Shown: positions 43,801 to 53,877 of the stretch, in pieces
How positions within the stretch are numbered: position 1 is the first letter of the stretch
Layout: the number at the start of each line of letters is the position of its first letter
Source: Codonopsis lanceolata
Taxonomy: Eukaryota > Streptophyta > Magnoliopsida > Asterales > Campanulaceae
DNA: 64,000 bases
Assembly: GCA_013146195.2 (NCBI GenBank)
Contig: CM028377.1
Coordinates: 30,546,602 to 30,610,601, forward strand
Reading direction: 5' to 3'
The notes under the pieces: model-generated
Database searches by the model: none
Told to the model about the DNA's origin: nothing
The model's input: only the letters and a program-made list of their open reading frames with translations
Position numbers and translations under genes: made by a program

Positions 43801-45811
43801 CCTTTTGTTTAAGAGAATATATGTATGCCTTGGGGGCTTGAAAAGGGGATTCTTAGAAGGTTGTAGAAAAGTTATTGGGTTGGATGATTGCTTTCTAAAG
43901 GGACCAGTCAGGGGGATGATACTTTCAGCTGTGGGGGTTGATGCTAATAATGGTATGTGTCCATTGGCATATGTAGTTGTTGAGGGGTAAAACAAAGACT
44001 CTTGGAGTTGGTTTTTGGAATTGTTGTTGGTGGATATAGGTTGTGTCAATTCATACCACTGGACATTCATCTCTGACAAGCAAAAGGGCCTTGTTCCTAG
44101 TCTGGAGGCCCTTGTCCCTAATGCAGAAATCATATTTTGTGTCAAACATCAATTTCAAACTGAAATTTAGGGGTAATGCTTTGACAAAACAGTTGTATAC
44201 ATGTGTTAAAGCCTCATATATCAGAAGTTCAACATTGAGATGGAAAAAATTGAAGCAACAGAATGCATTGGCTTATGATTGGTGGTTGGCCGGGGAAAAC
44301 ACCGAATCGGAGTAGGGCATTTTTTCTCTGCACTACCAATGTTGTGATATGCTACTAAATAATTTATGTGAAACTTTTAATTCTTACATTCTGAAAGCAA
44401 GGTGTAAGCCTATCTTAGATTTTCTTGAGTGGATTAGGATGTACATGATGTCAAGGTTGCAGAAATGTATGGAAAAAATGAGGGACCATCCAGGGTTATT
44501 ATGTCCAAGGATAATTGAGAAGTTGGACAAGAACAAAAAGGAATCACATGGGTTCCATTTGTGTATGGGCTGGGATAAGAAAGTACCAGGTGAGAGGGAT
44601 ATATGGGGATCAGTATGATGTGGATCTGAATAGTAAAATATGCTCTTGTAGAAAGTGGCAACTGTCAGGTATCCCTTGTCCACATGCAATTTTTGCTTTA
44701 AATCACAACCAACTTGATTCTGAGCATTATGTGGCCCGCTGGTACAAGAATGAGACCTACATGAAGTCTTATGAGCACATGGTGTTTCCAATAAGGGGTT
44801 TTGACATGTGGCCCAAAACCAATCTACAAATACACCCTCCAAAGTCAATTGGACAAATGCCTGGCAGGACCAAAAGAAGAAGAATATAGCAGTTGGATGA
44901 GAGCAAAGGTAAGCCCAACAAACTTAGGAGGTATCAGGACACCGTAAGGTGTGAAATCTGTGGTGAAGAGTATCACAATGCTAGAACTTGTCCCCAGAAA
45001 CCAGCACCAGATACAAGAACAACCACTGAGAATGAAACTGTAAGTGGTAATCAGAATTTAATTAACTTTCCAATTCATTTATTTAAGTACAAACAATTTA
45101 CCTTATACAATTCATTTGCAGGTTAAGAAGGCTTCAAGTGCAGGGATTTCTTTGAATGGTAAACCAAAGAGAATAAGAAGATCTTTTGTAAGTGTTTTGG
45201 ATACAAATTGATTAAGCCTATTTTGTTTAAGTTTTGCTTTCCATTTGAAACTAATTATTATCTCATAGGTTAAAAAGAAAGGAAACTTGTTATGGAACAA
45301 TGTCTTGCCCCAAGAGGAAATAGCCATCAATGAAAGTCCTCAGAGAATTCCAGGGATAACAAAACAACAGGCAATGAGAACCCCACACAATCTTTTCTCC
45401 AAAAGAGTGAGTATCAAAAAATTCAAGTTTTATTGAATGCATACAATTATCTTAACAAATGTTGTGATATGCAATTATTTCAGGTTGACAGAGGACCAGG
45501 GTTATTTGTTTCACATAGTGATGCTCAACCAGTTAGGACACCAAGTCCTAACAAAATTTCAGGGATAACAAAAAAGCAGGCAATGAGAACCCCAGACAAT
45601 CATTTCTCCAAAAGAGTGAGTATCTAAAAAAAATTAAAGTTTTATTGAATGCACTATTGAATGCATACTAAAATCTGAACAAATGTATATACAATTATTG
45701 TTTCAGGTTCATAGAGGACCTTTACTCACTGGTACTTCTTTATCCCAAGATTCTACTTTGAGAAGGTCTGAATTTGTAGCAAATTTGAAGGGAAAAAAGG
45801 CCCATACATAA
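40865..45811 (+). pseudogene. MULE (MuDR-type) transposase gene, decayed
   Basis: First exon 40865-40938 (MARPIEGPSQSQRI...), donor GTAAGT; the next exon starts about 41320 and encodes IHHGGEFVYHPKTVYLGGEVE, the PB1-like N-terminal region of MURA proteins, then an acidic/lysine linker and KNPKFELGMEF, the start of the MuDR DNA-binding domain. A 1.15 kb insertion splits that domain at 42131/43294. Then VKNDRVKVSAKCKEGCPW, the MULE catalytic domain (GLDDCFLKGPVRGMILSAVGVD, WTFISDKQKGL, FCVKHQF) and a SWIM zinc finger (CSCRKWQLSGIPCPH, about 44641-44685), then a CCHC-like knuckle (CEICGEEYHNARTC). At least eight stops or frame changes. The C-terminal exons repeat a KQAMRTP module. Not functional. 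Confidence 0.9.
42132..43284. mobile_element. 1,153 bp insertion in the transposase gene with 9 bp duplication
   Basis: The transposase reading frame stops making sense after GMEF at 42131 and resumes at 43294 with IYIDGGNY and then RSYAVKIG. The 9 bp ATGGAATTT stands on both sides (42123-42131 and 43285-43293). A 9 bp duplication suggests Mutator-type insertion, but the ends (GAGATCATAATG and GGTTGGGAG) show no inverted repeat. Inside, two copies of 'ggctatacccaccatcgccggtgcatc' (about 42466 and 42601) form a diverged tandem repeat of about 135 bp. No gene recognised. Confidence 0.7.
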
Positions 45812-46568
45812 GGTGATGTAGTGGAGGATGCTTGAAGTATTTGAAGTTTGCTAGAAAGTTTAATTTTGCACATGATGGTTTGAACATTGTAATTTGTATT
45901 TACAGTTCTTTTGCAAAGTTGGTGAAATGTGAACCTAAGTGGCCTTTTGTAAAGGACCAACTAATTTGTAAACAGGGTGATTAACTGGGTATTTTGCACA
46001 ATTGGTTTTGTAAACTGCATTTATAACTCTAATGAGTAGTTGGTAGTTGAGGACACCAAGTGACCTTTTGTAAACACTTTTGTAAACACTTCCAAGTCTA
46101 TGATATATAGCTTTTATGAATTTATACAACTTTTATGAAGTTTATACAACTGTGCTTGTCATGAATTGATCTCCAACTTTTATGAAGTTTCTCTGACAAT
46201 TGTAAACACATCCAAGTGTGATTGTCATGAGTTTGGACATTGTAAACCTTGTGGGACTTATATGGGGATTATATGTACAAAAGCACAGTCAGATCAAAAC
46301 TAGGTTAAAAAGAATGTAACAACATTCAGTGGTACCAAAACACAAAACAGCATTGTTTGGTACTACTAAATGTTCAAACTATCATGTGCAAATTACAGAG
46401 CAAAACAGAGCATTGTCATTGCATAAATATTCAGTATTTTACACAAACAAAACATACATTGTAGGTTGCATAGACATTTCCCCATTAACCTAATGACAAA
46501 AAAAGTAGCTAAATAACAACATTCTTCATAAACCATTACAAATTAAAAGCCATTGAGGTCAAGTTCCT

Positions 46569-46954
46569 TCAAACAACAAGCCACAACAACAACACCAGAA
46601 TAACAACAACAATTACAAATTTTCGCTCTCTATTGCACTTGAGTTGCTTTATCTCTTTTTGGTGGTGATTCAGAGCTTGTAGTAGACCTGGAATCACAAA
46701 AGTAGATCTAGGGCACATTGGCGGATCATGCCAGGCAAAGTAACGACATCCTCCATTCTGGACAGAATTAGCGTTTGAGTAGCCATGAAAATCAATGTTT
46801 AGGGTTTACAAATCAAAAATTGAAATTTGAAAAAAAAAAAACCACTTACAGAAGCATAGTTTGGGCAGCCATGGAACCTGCGCCCAAGATATTTTCTGGT
46901 CCATGATGTTGTCAACAGACTGCTATCACCACAATAGCACAAAACATCCGCCAT
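46569..46954 (-). CDS. small GRF-type zinc-finger protein with C-terminal membrane segment, MULE-encoded
   Basis: Two exons: 46954-46850 and 46757-46569, GT-AG, phase 0, 97 residues with no stop. The N-terminal part is a GRF zinc finger: CYCGDSS (Cys 6, 8), a TTSWTRKYLGRRF stretch with the G-R-R-F signature, HGCPNY, then NGGCRYFAWHD, giving the C-x-C, C, C pattern plus the family Trp. Residues about 52-78 look like a coiled coil (LLQALNHHQKEIKQLK). Residues about 80-97 are almost all V, I, L (VIVVVILVLLLWLVV), a membrane anchor. Plant GRF proteins of this size are common, and some GRF domains bind single-stranded nucleic acid (family knowledge). It lies inside the MULE, convergent to its transposase. 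A role in transposition is inference only. Confidence 0.82.
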
Positions 46955-47078
46955 TAATATCGACCTTACCTGGGATATTGAAAGATGCTTTGCGCTGTGG
47001 AAAATAGAAGGGAAGAAGAGAAAGAGAAAGAAATGAGACAAGAATTACCTGAGAAAGAAAACAATCAATTTAACGGCT

Positions 47079-47279
47079 TTAAGGCAGATGAGAAAATACG
47101 ACAATACCCTGCACGTGGTCTTCCACGTGCAATTTAACGACTTCATTCAAACAGAAACAGACGGGAGAGGGTTAAATGGGACAAATGGCAACATTGAATT
47201 CTAAAATGGGACAAACCTTAGTTTGGGTGGTAAACTGGGATTTGTTGGATACTTTGGGGGGGTAAAAAGTAATTTGGCC
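47079..47279 (-). repeat. right terminal inverted repeat of the MULE
   Basis: Inverted partner of 40430-40630. The GRF gene begins about 125 bp inside it, so this repeat probably supplies its promoter. Confidence 0.95.
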
Positions 47280-47288
47280 ATCAAATTA

Positions 47289-49559
47289 TATCTGACAATT
47301 CAAATCTGAACCCTCTCAAATCTTGGTGCTAAAATGAGATGAATCTTGAAGCCGAGGGCTAATCGAGGATTGGGAAGGGACGAGCATTGACGATAAGGAA
47401 CACCAAAGTCGTCGTTTTTCTTTACTAAGGTCAGTTTCAGTGTTCTCCATCACCATCTCTATTTATGTGTTTTTGTATCTTCTCATGAGAAAACCTATTT
47501 GAAACCCTAATCCTCGATATCCCAAATCGAAACCACTCCTCCCCTTCTGTTTGATTATGTACCCTTGTTCTTTTCCTTTCATTTATTTTAGTTGGAAGAT
47601 GAGTTTTTGCTTCAACATTTTGGTTTTCTATTTCTTTATTATGTCTCATTTGGGAACTCAAAGGGCTCCATTGGGATCTTCAATTTGAGAAACAACTGTT
47701 AATTTGGGAATTCTAACCACTGCTACGAATTTTTAGCTGATTGTCAGCAAGCTAGCTCGGTAAGCTCTCAATTTTTTTCTTTTTTTCAATTACTTGAAGC
47801 ACCTGTAATTTTGAAATCAGGGAGCCACATTTTATGTAACCTATTATTATATCTCATCATCGTGTTTCATGGATCTATCCCAGTTATACAACATGGGTTC
47901 CTTCTATTTTTAGTTAATTAGTTAACTATGTGTTGGCTTTTGTTTTTGATGAATGTTAATGGGGATAATCAACTATCTTACTTATTTTGTGAGTCTCTGT
48001 GTTGTCAGTGTGCCACTGTTGGAAAACACTTGATGTGATAGTAATAGTTTGTGAAGTTTAAATTGGTAATGTTTATCCTCTTACTTGTGGACGCATTTTT
48101 GTTTTGTACTTATTTGATTCCCATTTGTCGTAACACTTTTGTATGAAAGAGGAAATAGGACCTCTTATTTATTTTTTGATTCTATTTTCATTTTATTAGA
48201 GATCTTGTATGATCTATTTTGACTTCTCTAGCTTTTCTTGACATCCATTTACAATGTGGGTTTCTTGTGACTGAGACATAACTTCTTGACTTTGTAGGTG
48301 ATGACGTGAACCCATGTACTTGTTCTGAATTTCCAAATAATCTTTTAGAATTTCTCCCTCACGAATGAGTTCTCTCAGGTCAAGCATGAATGTCTTGGTT
48401 CTGTCATGTGGTTTTGGTTGGGATAAACTTGTTATCTTGATATGATCTTAACAAACACTTTTGGGTGGCATTTGAATATTAACCATGTTGAAATGCAAGG
48501 TTCCAGACATTTTTGTGCACATGTGAAAATATAAATTATCCAAGTAGAAAGGATAATCCTGAAATGATTTTTCTTTTGTTAAGCAACTCCAATACCTTTT
48601 CAAATTACATGTAAGTTACTGATTGATGCTTAGTTTGGTTGGATCAGAAGTTATTTATGTATGAGAAGAATATTTTGTGCAAAGATAAGAAGTTGTCTTT
48701 GGAGAATCACGTCTTTGCTAACTTGTGTGAAAATTAAAATTCAAGGTGTCAATGTCATATGATTAGCGTTTCTTGGAAGTACTTTTCTAGAGCATTGTGG
48801 TATTTACCATTTATTCAGGCTCGTGAATAACATTGTGGTATCAAGTGGAGCATTTCATGCTTATGTAAACTTCATACCTCTTGCAATTATATTTTGTAGA
48901 ATATGAATCATATGGTTGTATGAAGTAGTTCAGCTGACTGCTATTACTCTGATCCCAGCTTGTTGAGGTTTGAGCCTGAGATTTTCCAAAACGTAATTCA
49001 GCAATGCATTCACAATGAAGTAGACAGGTCCTGGTCTAGGTCTAGCTGATCAGTAACCAAGTCCTTGTTCAGATGGTAAGGATTCTAGCATCAGCAATAA
49101 TTTCTCCTTAATTAGTAGGAATGATAGGTCCGCAACAAGAACCAACGGATCTGTGTATAGAACCTGAGGTGGCAGTGACACCTTATGACCAACTTGTTTT
49201 TGTGTGAAACTTTAAAAAAAAGAAAAGAGAAGAAATAAAGGCTGAAGCATGCTTGGACCATGTCATTTTCTATATAAGTTGTTGTAAATGTCTGATGTGA
49301 GTGTAACATCACTTTACCTGGTATTGTTGGCTGCCTTCTTTAGTCAAACTAGTCTTCCCACTTTGACAGCTTCACTGCGCTCCACTTTTTTTCTTTTTCC
49401 CTGTTAGTAATGATACAACTTCATCATGCTACTTCAACTACTTCTATTGCATATATGCCATGACATGTAACATCCGAAATTGACAACTGTTATAAGCAAC
49501 CCGAAGCCTTGCTTCCTCCCTCCACCCTGTTTCTTTTTAAGTACTTTCCAGTTAATTGA
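47289..49559 (+). other. gene-flanking sequence; possible untranslated first exons of the Borealin-like gene
   Basis: Not obviously repetitive, with mixed composition. Two exon-like leader segments end in good donors: about 47340-47430 ('ttactaag|gtcagtttc') and about 47740-47760 ('gctagctcg|gtaagctc'). They would belong to a plus-strand transcript; the next plus-strand coding exon is at 53878. No coding exon is recognised here. Confidence 0.35.
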
Positions 49560-49672
49560 GTTGAAAAATGCGGAAGGCGAGAAGCGGGCGAGAGGTCAAA
49601 ATTTGAGGCGAGAAGCGAGGCGCAAAAAAAGCGCAAAAAATCGCTCACGGAACACATATTACGGAAAAATTA

Positions 49673-49696
49673 ATATATATATATATATATATATAT
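49673..49696. repeat. (AT)n microsatellite
   Basis: About twelve AT units inside the hAT element, downstream of the transposase stop. Confidence 0.95.
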
Positions 49697-49944
49697 AAGT
49701 TATATAACTTAACAAATCTCAATAAAACATGTCATGAGTGATGAAACTAAGTTAACAACATAATAATATAATATTAATAACACAAATATCATCATTCATA
49801 GTTGAAATTCCAAAACATGCGATGAACTTAACTTAAATTTCAAACAAGAAAATAAAAAGTCATTAAAGCAAATGAAAATAAAGACATGCAAAAGAGAACT
49901 AAAGTCATGAAATGTAATAATTAACAACTAACAACAACAGCAAG

Positions 49945-52624
49945 CTAAAAATCCTCATCATCTATCTCATCATCATTTTCATAATCTTCATAATCCTCAT
50001 TCACAAGATTGATTGGCTCAAAGTCTGTATCATCTTCATCAACAAGATGGTGGGTACGTGAAGTGTCAATCCGAATCTGTCCACCAGTCCTTGGCCTTTG
50101 TCTTGAACCACTAGCACCTCCACTTGGTAGAGGTGGTCGTCGATCAACACGTCCACCACTTGGTCCACCTCGGTCACCACTCGAAGAAACTACGTGAGTT
50201 CTCGTCGAATATAAATGATCCTGAGCTCCACTAACTTTACTAATTTGCTCCCAAGTGAGGTCATCATCAAACATGTCATCATCTTCGGTTACGTCATCAT
50301 CTTCACCGGCAATCCACTCGCTGTCATCATCAACTTCATCCAAGATGATAGGATCAATAGTATCTCGAAGATCAAATCTCCGTCTCAAGGCTCTATTATA
50401 CTTCACAAAGACCAAATCATTTAATCTAGCTTGAGTCAATCTATTCCTTTTCTTGCTATGAATCTGTCAAATTAATGCACCATTTTTAATGAATAAGCAT
50501 AATAATCGTTTTTATTTTTTTAAGAAACTAGTAACTAACTAAATCTTATACTATAGTAATTACTATTTAGTAATTAGTACTTACGTGTTCGAACACACTC
50601 AAATTCCTCTCGCATCCAGATGCGCTACAAGTGAGACTAAGAATCTTGATGGCAAAATCTTGTAAATTTGGAGTCTCAGTACCATAATTGACCCACCACT
50701 CAGTTATGACAAAATTTATACTCATTAGTCATTACTCATTAATATTAATACTAATATAGTATTTAAACTTAAAAGTACTGGGTAGTACCTGACAATTTTG
50801 TTTCTCTTTGACTTTTAGCCATTGGCATCCCAAGTCGGCCATTTGCACTCCTATAAGCACTCAATTCATCGGTGATTTTATCTTGAATATCAGGGTCTGG
50901 GACTAATCTACCAATACATTTAAAGAGTCCATTCGTGACCTCTACATCCTTCTCAATGTCCGATTTCGTAGTAAAACTTAGGATTCAAGTAGTAACCTCC
51001 TGCATGTAAAGGCCGATGAAGTTGATCCTCCCATCTTCGATCAATGATTTTATAATATTGCATATATTTCTCCTCAACGTTACCAAAATTCTTTGCTATT
51101 GTCTCCTTTGTTCTATCCATAGCCTCGTAGAGATATCCCATCGAAGCTTGCTTCTCACCATCAACAAGTCTTAGAACCTTGACAAGAGGACCGACAACCT
51201 TCAAAGCATCATTTGTCCCCACCCAAAATCTGAAATCCATAACAATCCTCGATGTATTTCTACCTTTTTGCTCTTTCTCCCATTTGCTCTGTCTCCACTC
51301 ATCTGATTGGAACATTGCCCTTAAACCTTTCTTCACTAATTTAATCCTTGGAAGAGTGAGGAAGGCTGTGGCAAAACGAGTTGTTGTCGGCCTCACAAGC
51401 TCCATATTAGTGAATTTCCTCATCATATTCACTAACCTCGGGCGACTGTAGATGTATATATTTAACTTGATAGCTCTTGTAAAGATTGACTTGATATTTG
51501 GTATCTCAAACAAATCTTCCAACATCAAGTCCAAGCAATGTGCCGCACATGGTGTCCAAAATAGATGTGGATACTTTGCCTCCAACATCATCCCTACGAA
51601 AGAATGGAAAGGAAAAAAAGATAGCAACTAAGCAAGAATAATCACTTCAACAAGAAAAAAAAGAAAGCAAAGAAGAATACTAGTAATTCTTACCCGCCAA
51701 CTTCATATTCGAAGCATTATCCGTAGTCACTTGAACCACATTCTTAGGCCCAACTTTCTCCACAAATTTACTAAGTAACTCACAAATCTTCTCCCCCGTC
51801 TTGCTATAGTCGGAAGCATCAACTGATTCCACAAACATACTTCCTTTGCGGCAATTGACAAGGAAATTCACTAACGTGCGTTCTCTCCTATCTTTCCACC
51901 CATCCGACATAATGGAACAACCATATTTCCTCCATTCCTCTCTGTGGTCTTCCATGGATTGATTAACCTTTTCTATCTCTTGCTTAAGTAAAGGAACTCT
52001 CACTTGATATGTACTTGAAGCTTTTATCCCCGGACCACGGTTTGCAATCGCATCAAGCATCTCTTGAAAACTAGGATAATTCAATGTATTGAAAGCAATC
52101 CTTGAATCATATAACCATTTAGCAATAGCCGACCATGCTCGATTATCCAATTCTTTCAATGCCTCCTCATTTTGATCCTTTTGTTGTTTCATATTTTTGG
52201 CATTTGCTTTCTCGCTGCGATTTACAAACATATCCATCAGCCCCCTTTTGTTTTGCTTTGTCCTCATCGAGATTTCTTGACTTTCACTATCAATTTCAAC
52301 ATCATTATCAGATTCACCACTTCTATAACTATCAATTCGAGATCGTTGAATTTGATCCATAACCATTTGCTCCTTCGTTCTCTTTTTCATGCCCAAAAAA
52401 TTCCTAATTTCATCCACCACCTCAGCCGACACTTTCTCACAAGCCTTCACATTTCTATTTCCACCAACAATGTGTTGCTTGGCCCTAAAAACCCCTCCGG
52501 AGTACCGTTGGCCACAAAAAATATAAGTCCTATTGTTGGTGTTTCTTGGATCATCCAATGTCAAGTATTTCCAAGTCGGATCGTTTCGACTTCGACCACT
52601 ACTACTCGAGGTCGGAATTGACAT
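49945..52624 (-). pseudogene. hAT transposase gene (BED finger, DUF659, dimerisation domain), one frameshift
   Basis: Exons: 52624-51694, 51593-50789, 50698-50585, 50463-49945. Exon 1 has a BED-type zinc-finger region near the start (WKYLTLDD, FCGQ, GGVFRAKQHI), an acidic linker and the DUF659 region (YGCSIMSDGWKD, LVNFLVNCRKGSMFVESVDAS, VVQVTTDNASNMKLAG). Exon 2: LFWTPCAAHCLDLMLED, the hAT RNase-H-fold C/H motif, then RPTTTRFATAFLTL. One extra base near 50962 shifts the frame within exon 2, after which DIEKDVEVTNGLFKC continues. Exon 3: WWVNYGTETPNLQDFAIKILSLTCSASGCERN, the dimerisation core. Exon 4 is an acidic tail after HSKKRNRL. Apart from the frameshift it is remarkably well kept. Confidence 0.9.
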
Positions 52625-53605
52625 TTCTAGTCATAAAAAATATAAGAATTGTGGGGAAAAAAATAGCAAACACTACAGAGACTACTTATTCGATAATAAT
52701 TATTTTAAGAAACGTAAAGTGTGAAAGTGAAAATTGAAAAAACAGAAAGATAATACTTTTTTAAAGAAACATAAAGTCTAAAAAGTGAAGAAAAAAAAAA
52801 CTGAAGATAATATTTTTTTTTTTAAGACACAGCATCAGCTCAAACAAAATTAGCATTCAGTATCCAAAAAAAAATTGAAGATAATAATTTTTTTAATAAA
52901 AGAAAGTGTAAACAGTGAACTGTGAAAGTGAAAAACTCAAAACAAATTATTAAATTCATAAATTATTAAATTCATAAATTCATAAATTCATAAATTGTTA
53001 AAGATAAGTCAGTAACTTCTGTCTTCTGAACATCACAATACGCAAAGTCAAACAGAAGAAGACGAACATAATTAACTGAGTAACATACTATCATATCATC
53101 ACAATACGCACAGAACTGAAGAAGACAAAAGGAAGAAGAAGAAATTGAAGAAGAAGAACAGAAGACGAGGAACAGAGGAAGTCGAACAGAAGACGAGGAA
53201 CAGAAGAAACCTGGAAGGAGTCGTCAGTCGTCGTGAGTCGTCTTCGAAGTCTTCGTCAGCCGTCAGGTGATCAGGTCAGTCGTCTTCGTGTCTTCGACTG
53301 TTCGACTCTTCGTCGAAATCGTAGCAGTACGCTTCGTCTTCGTCAGGTTAGGCCCGTTAGGGGTTTTTTATACCCCGTATACTATGCTACTATGTCATTT
53401 TGTTAAAAAAACCCCAAACCCTAGTCCACTGTTCGACTGAGCGCCTCCATCGCTTTTTGGTGGACTTTTTCGAAGTCAAAAGTCGCGACAGTCGCTGAAA
53501 ATCGACGAAAGTCGCTCGCCGCCTGGAATCGACCAAAACAGTCGACCAACCCTCGCCCCCTTGCGCTCAGGCGCAAGAAGCGCTCGCTTTTTTCAACATT
53601 TCCAC

Positions 53606-53877
53606 CAGTGTTCTTGTGTCTTATTCAAAGCATGCTTATCTTGATGTGGGCCTTCAGGATTCCATTACCAGTTTGACTAGCCTGATCTGGTGACTGCTAC
53701 ATTACTCAACCTTTTTTCTTTTTTTCACATTGTAATAAGTTGCATATTATTTTTCATGAAGCTTATAGAATTTGATTTCCGCACACTTGTGAAAATTGAC
53801 AGATTCAAACAGCTCTTTTGGTCATCTGCATATCATATCCTCCCGTATTCAGTGCCGCAAGGAAATTTTATGTTACA
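53606..53877 (+). promoter_or_regulatory. sequence between the hAT element and the Borealin-like start codon
   Basis: 272 bp, T-rich. It could be the proximal leader or the end of a 5' UTR intron; a TTTCCGCACACTTGTG stretch and an acceptor-like TTCAAACAG (about 53811) precede the ATG. Where transcription starts is not visible. Confidence 0.35.

Larger units (their letters stand above)
40430..47279 (+). mobile_element. Mutator-like element, full length (6,850 bp), two genes
   Basis: Perfect 9 bp duplication ATCAAATTA (40421-40429 and 47280-47288). Terminal inverted repeats of about 201 bp (40430-40630 and 47079-47279) start GGCCAAATTACTT and differ at roughly 14 positions. Inside: a decayed MURA-type transposase on the plus strand and a small GRF zinc-finger gene on the minus strand, convergent, as in the two-gene plan of maize MuDR (layout similarity only; the second protein is unrelated in sequence as far as I can see). 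It contains a nested insertion at 42132-43284. Confidence 0.93.
49560..53605 (-). mobile_element. hAT-superfamily element (about 4.05 kb)
   Basis: The left end has GTTGAAAAATGCGG followed by GCG-rich subterminal repeats (gcgagaagcg, gaggcgcaaaaaaagcg). The right end has the inverse (gcgcaagaagcgctcgcttttttcaac), so the ends are inverted GTTGAAAAAnGCG. Subterminal 'tcgct' repeats are dense. An 8 bp duplication is not clear at the edges (ctttccag/atttccac is a weak candidate). It encodes one transposase on the minus strand. It lies about 270 bp upstream of the Borealin-like start codon. Confidence 0.8.

Noticed and set aside
50009..50197. Plus-strand open frame opposite the hAT transposase tail
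   Set aside because: It is the shadow of the acidic, low-complexity last exon of the transposase on the other strand.
52135..52737. Several plus-strand open frames opposite hAT exon 1
   Set aside because: Antisense shadows of the transposase; biased, F/I/H-rich composition and no domain.
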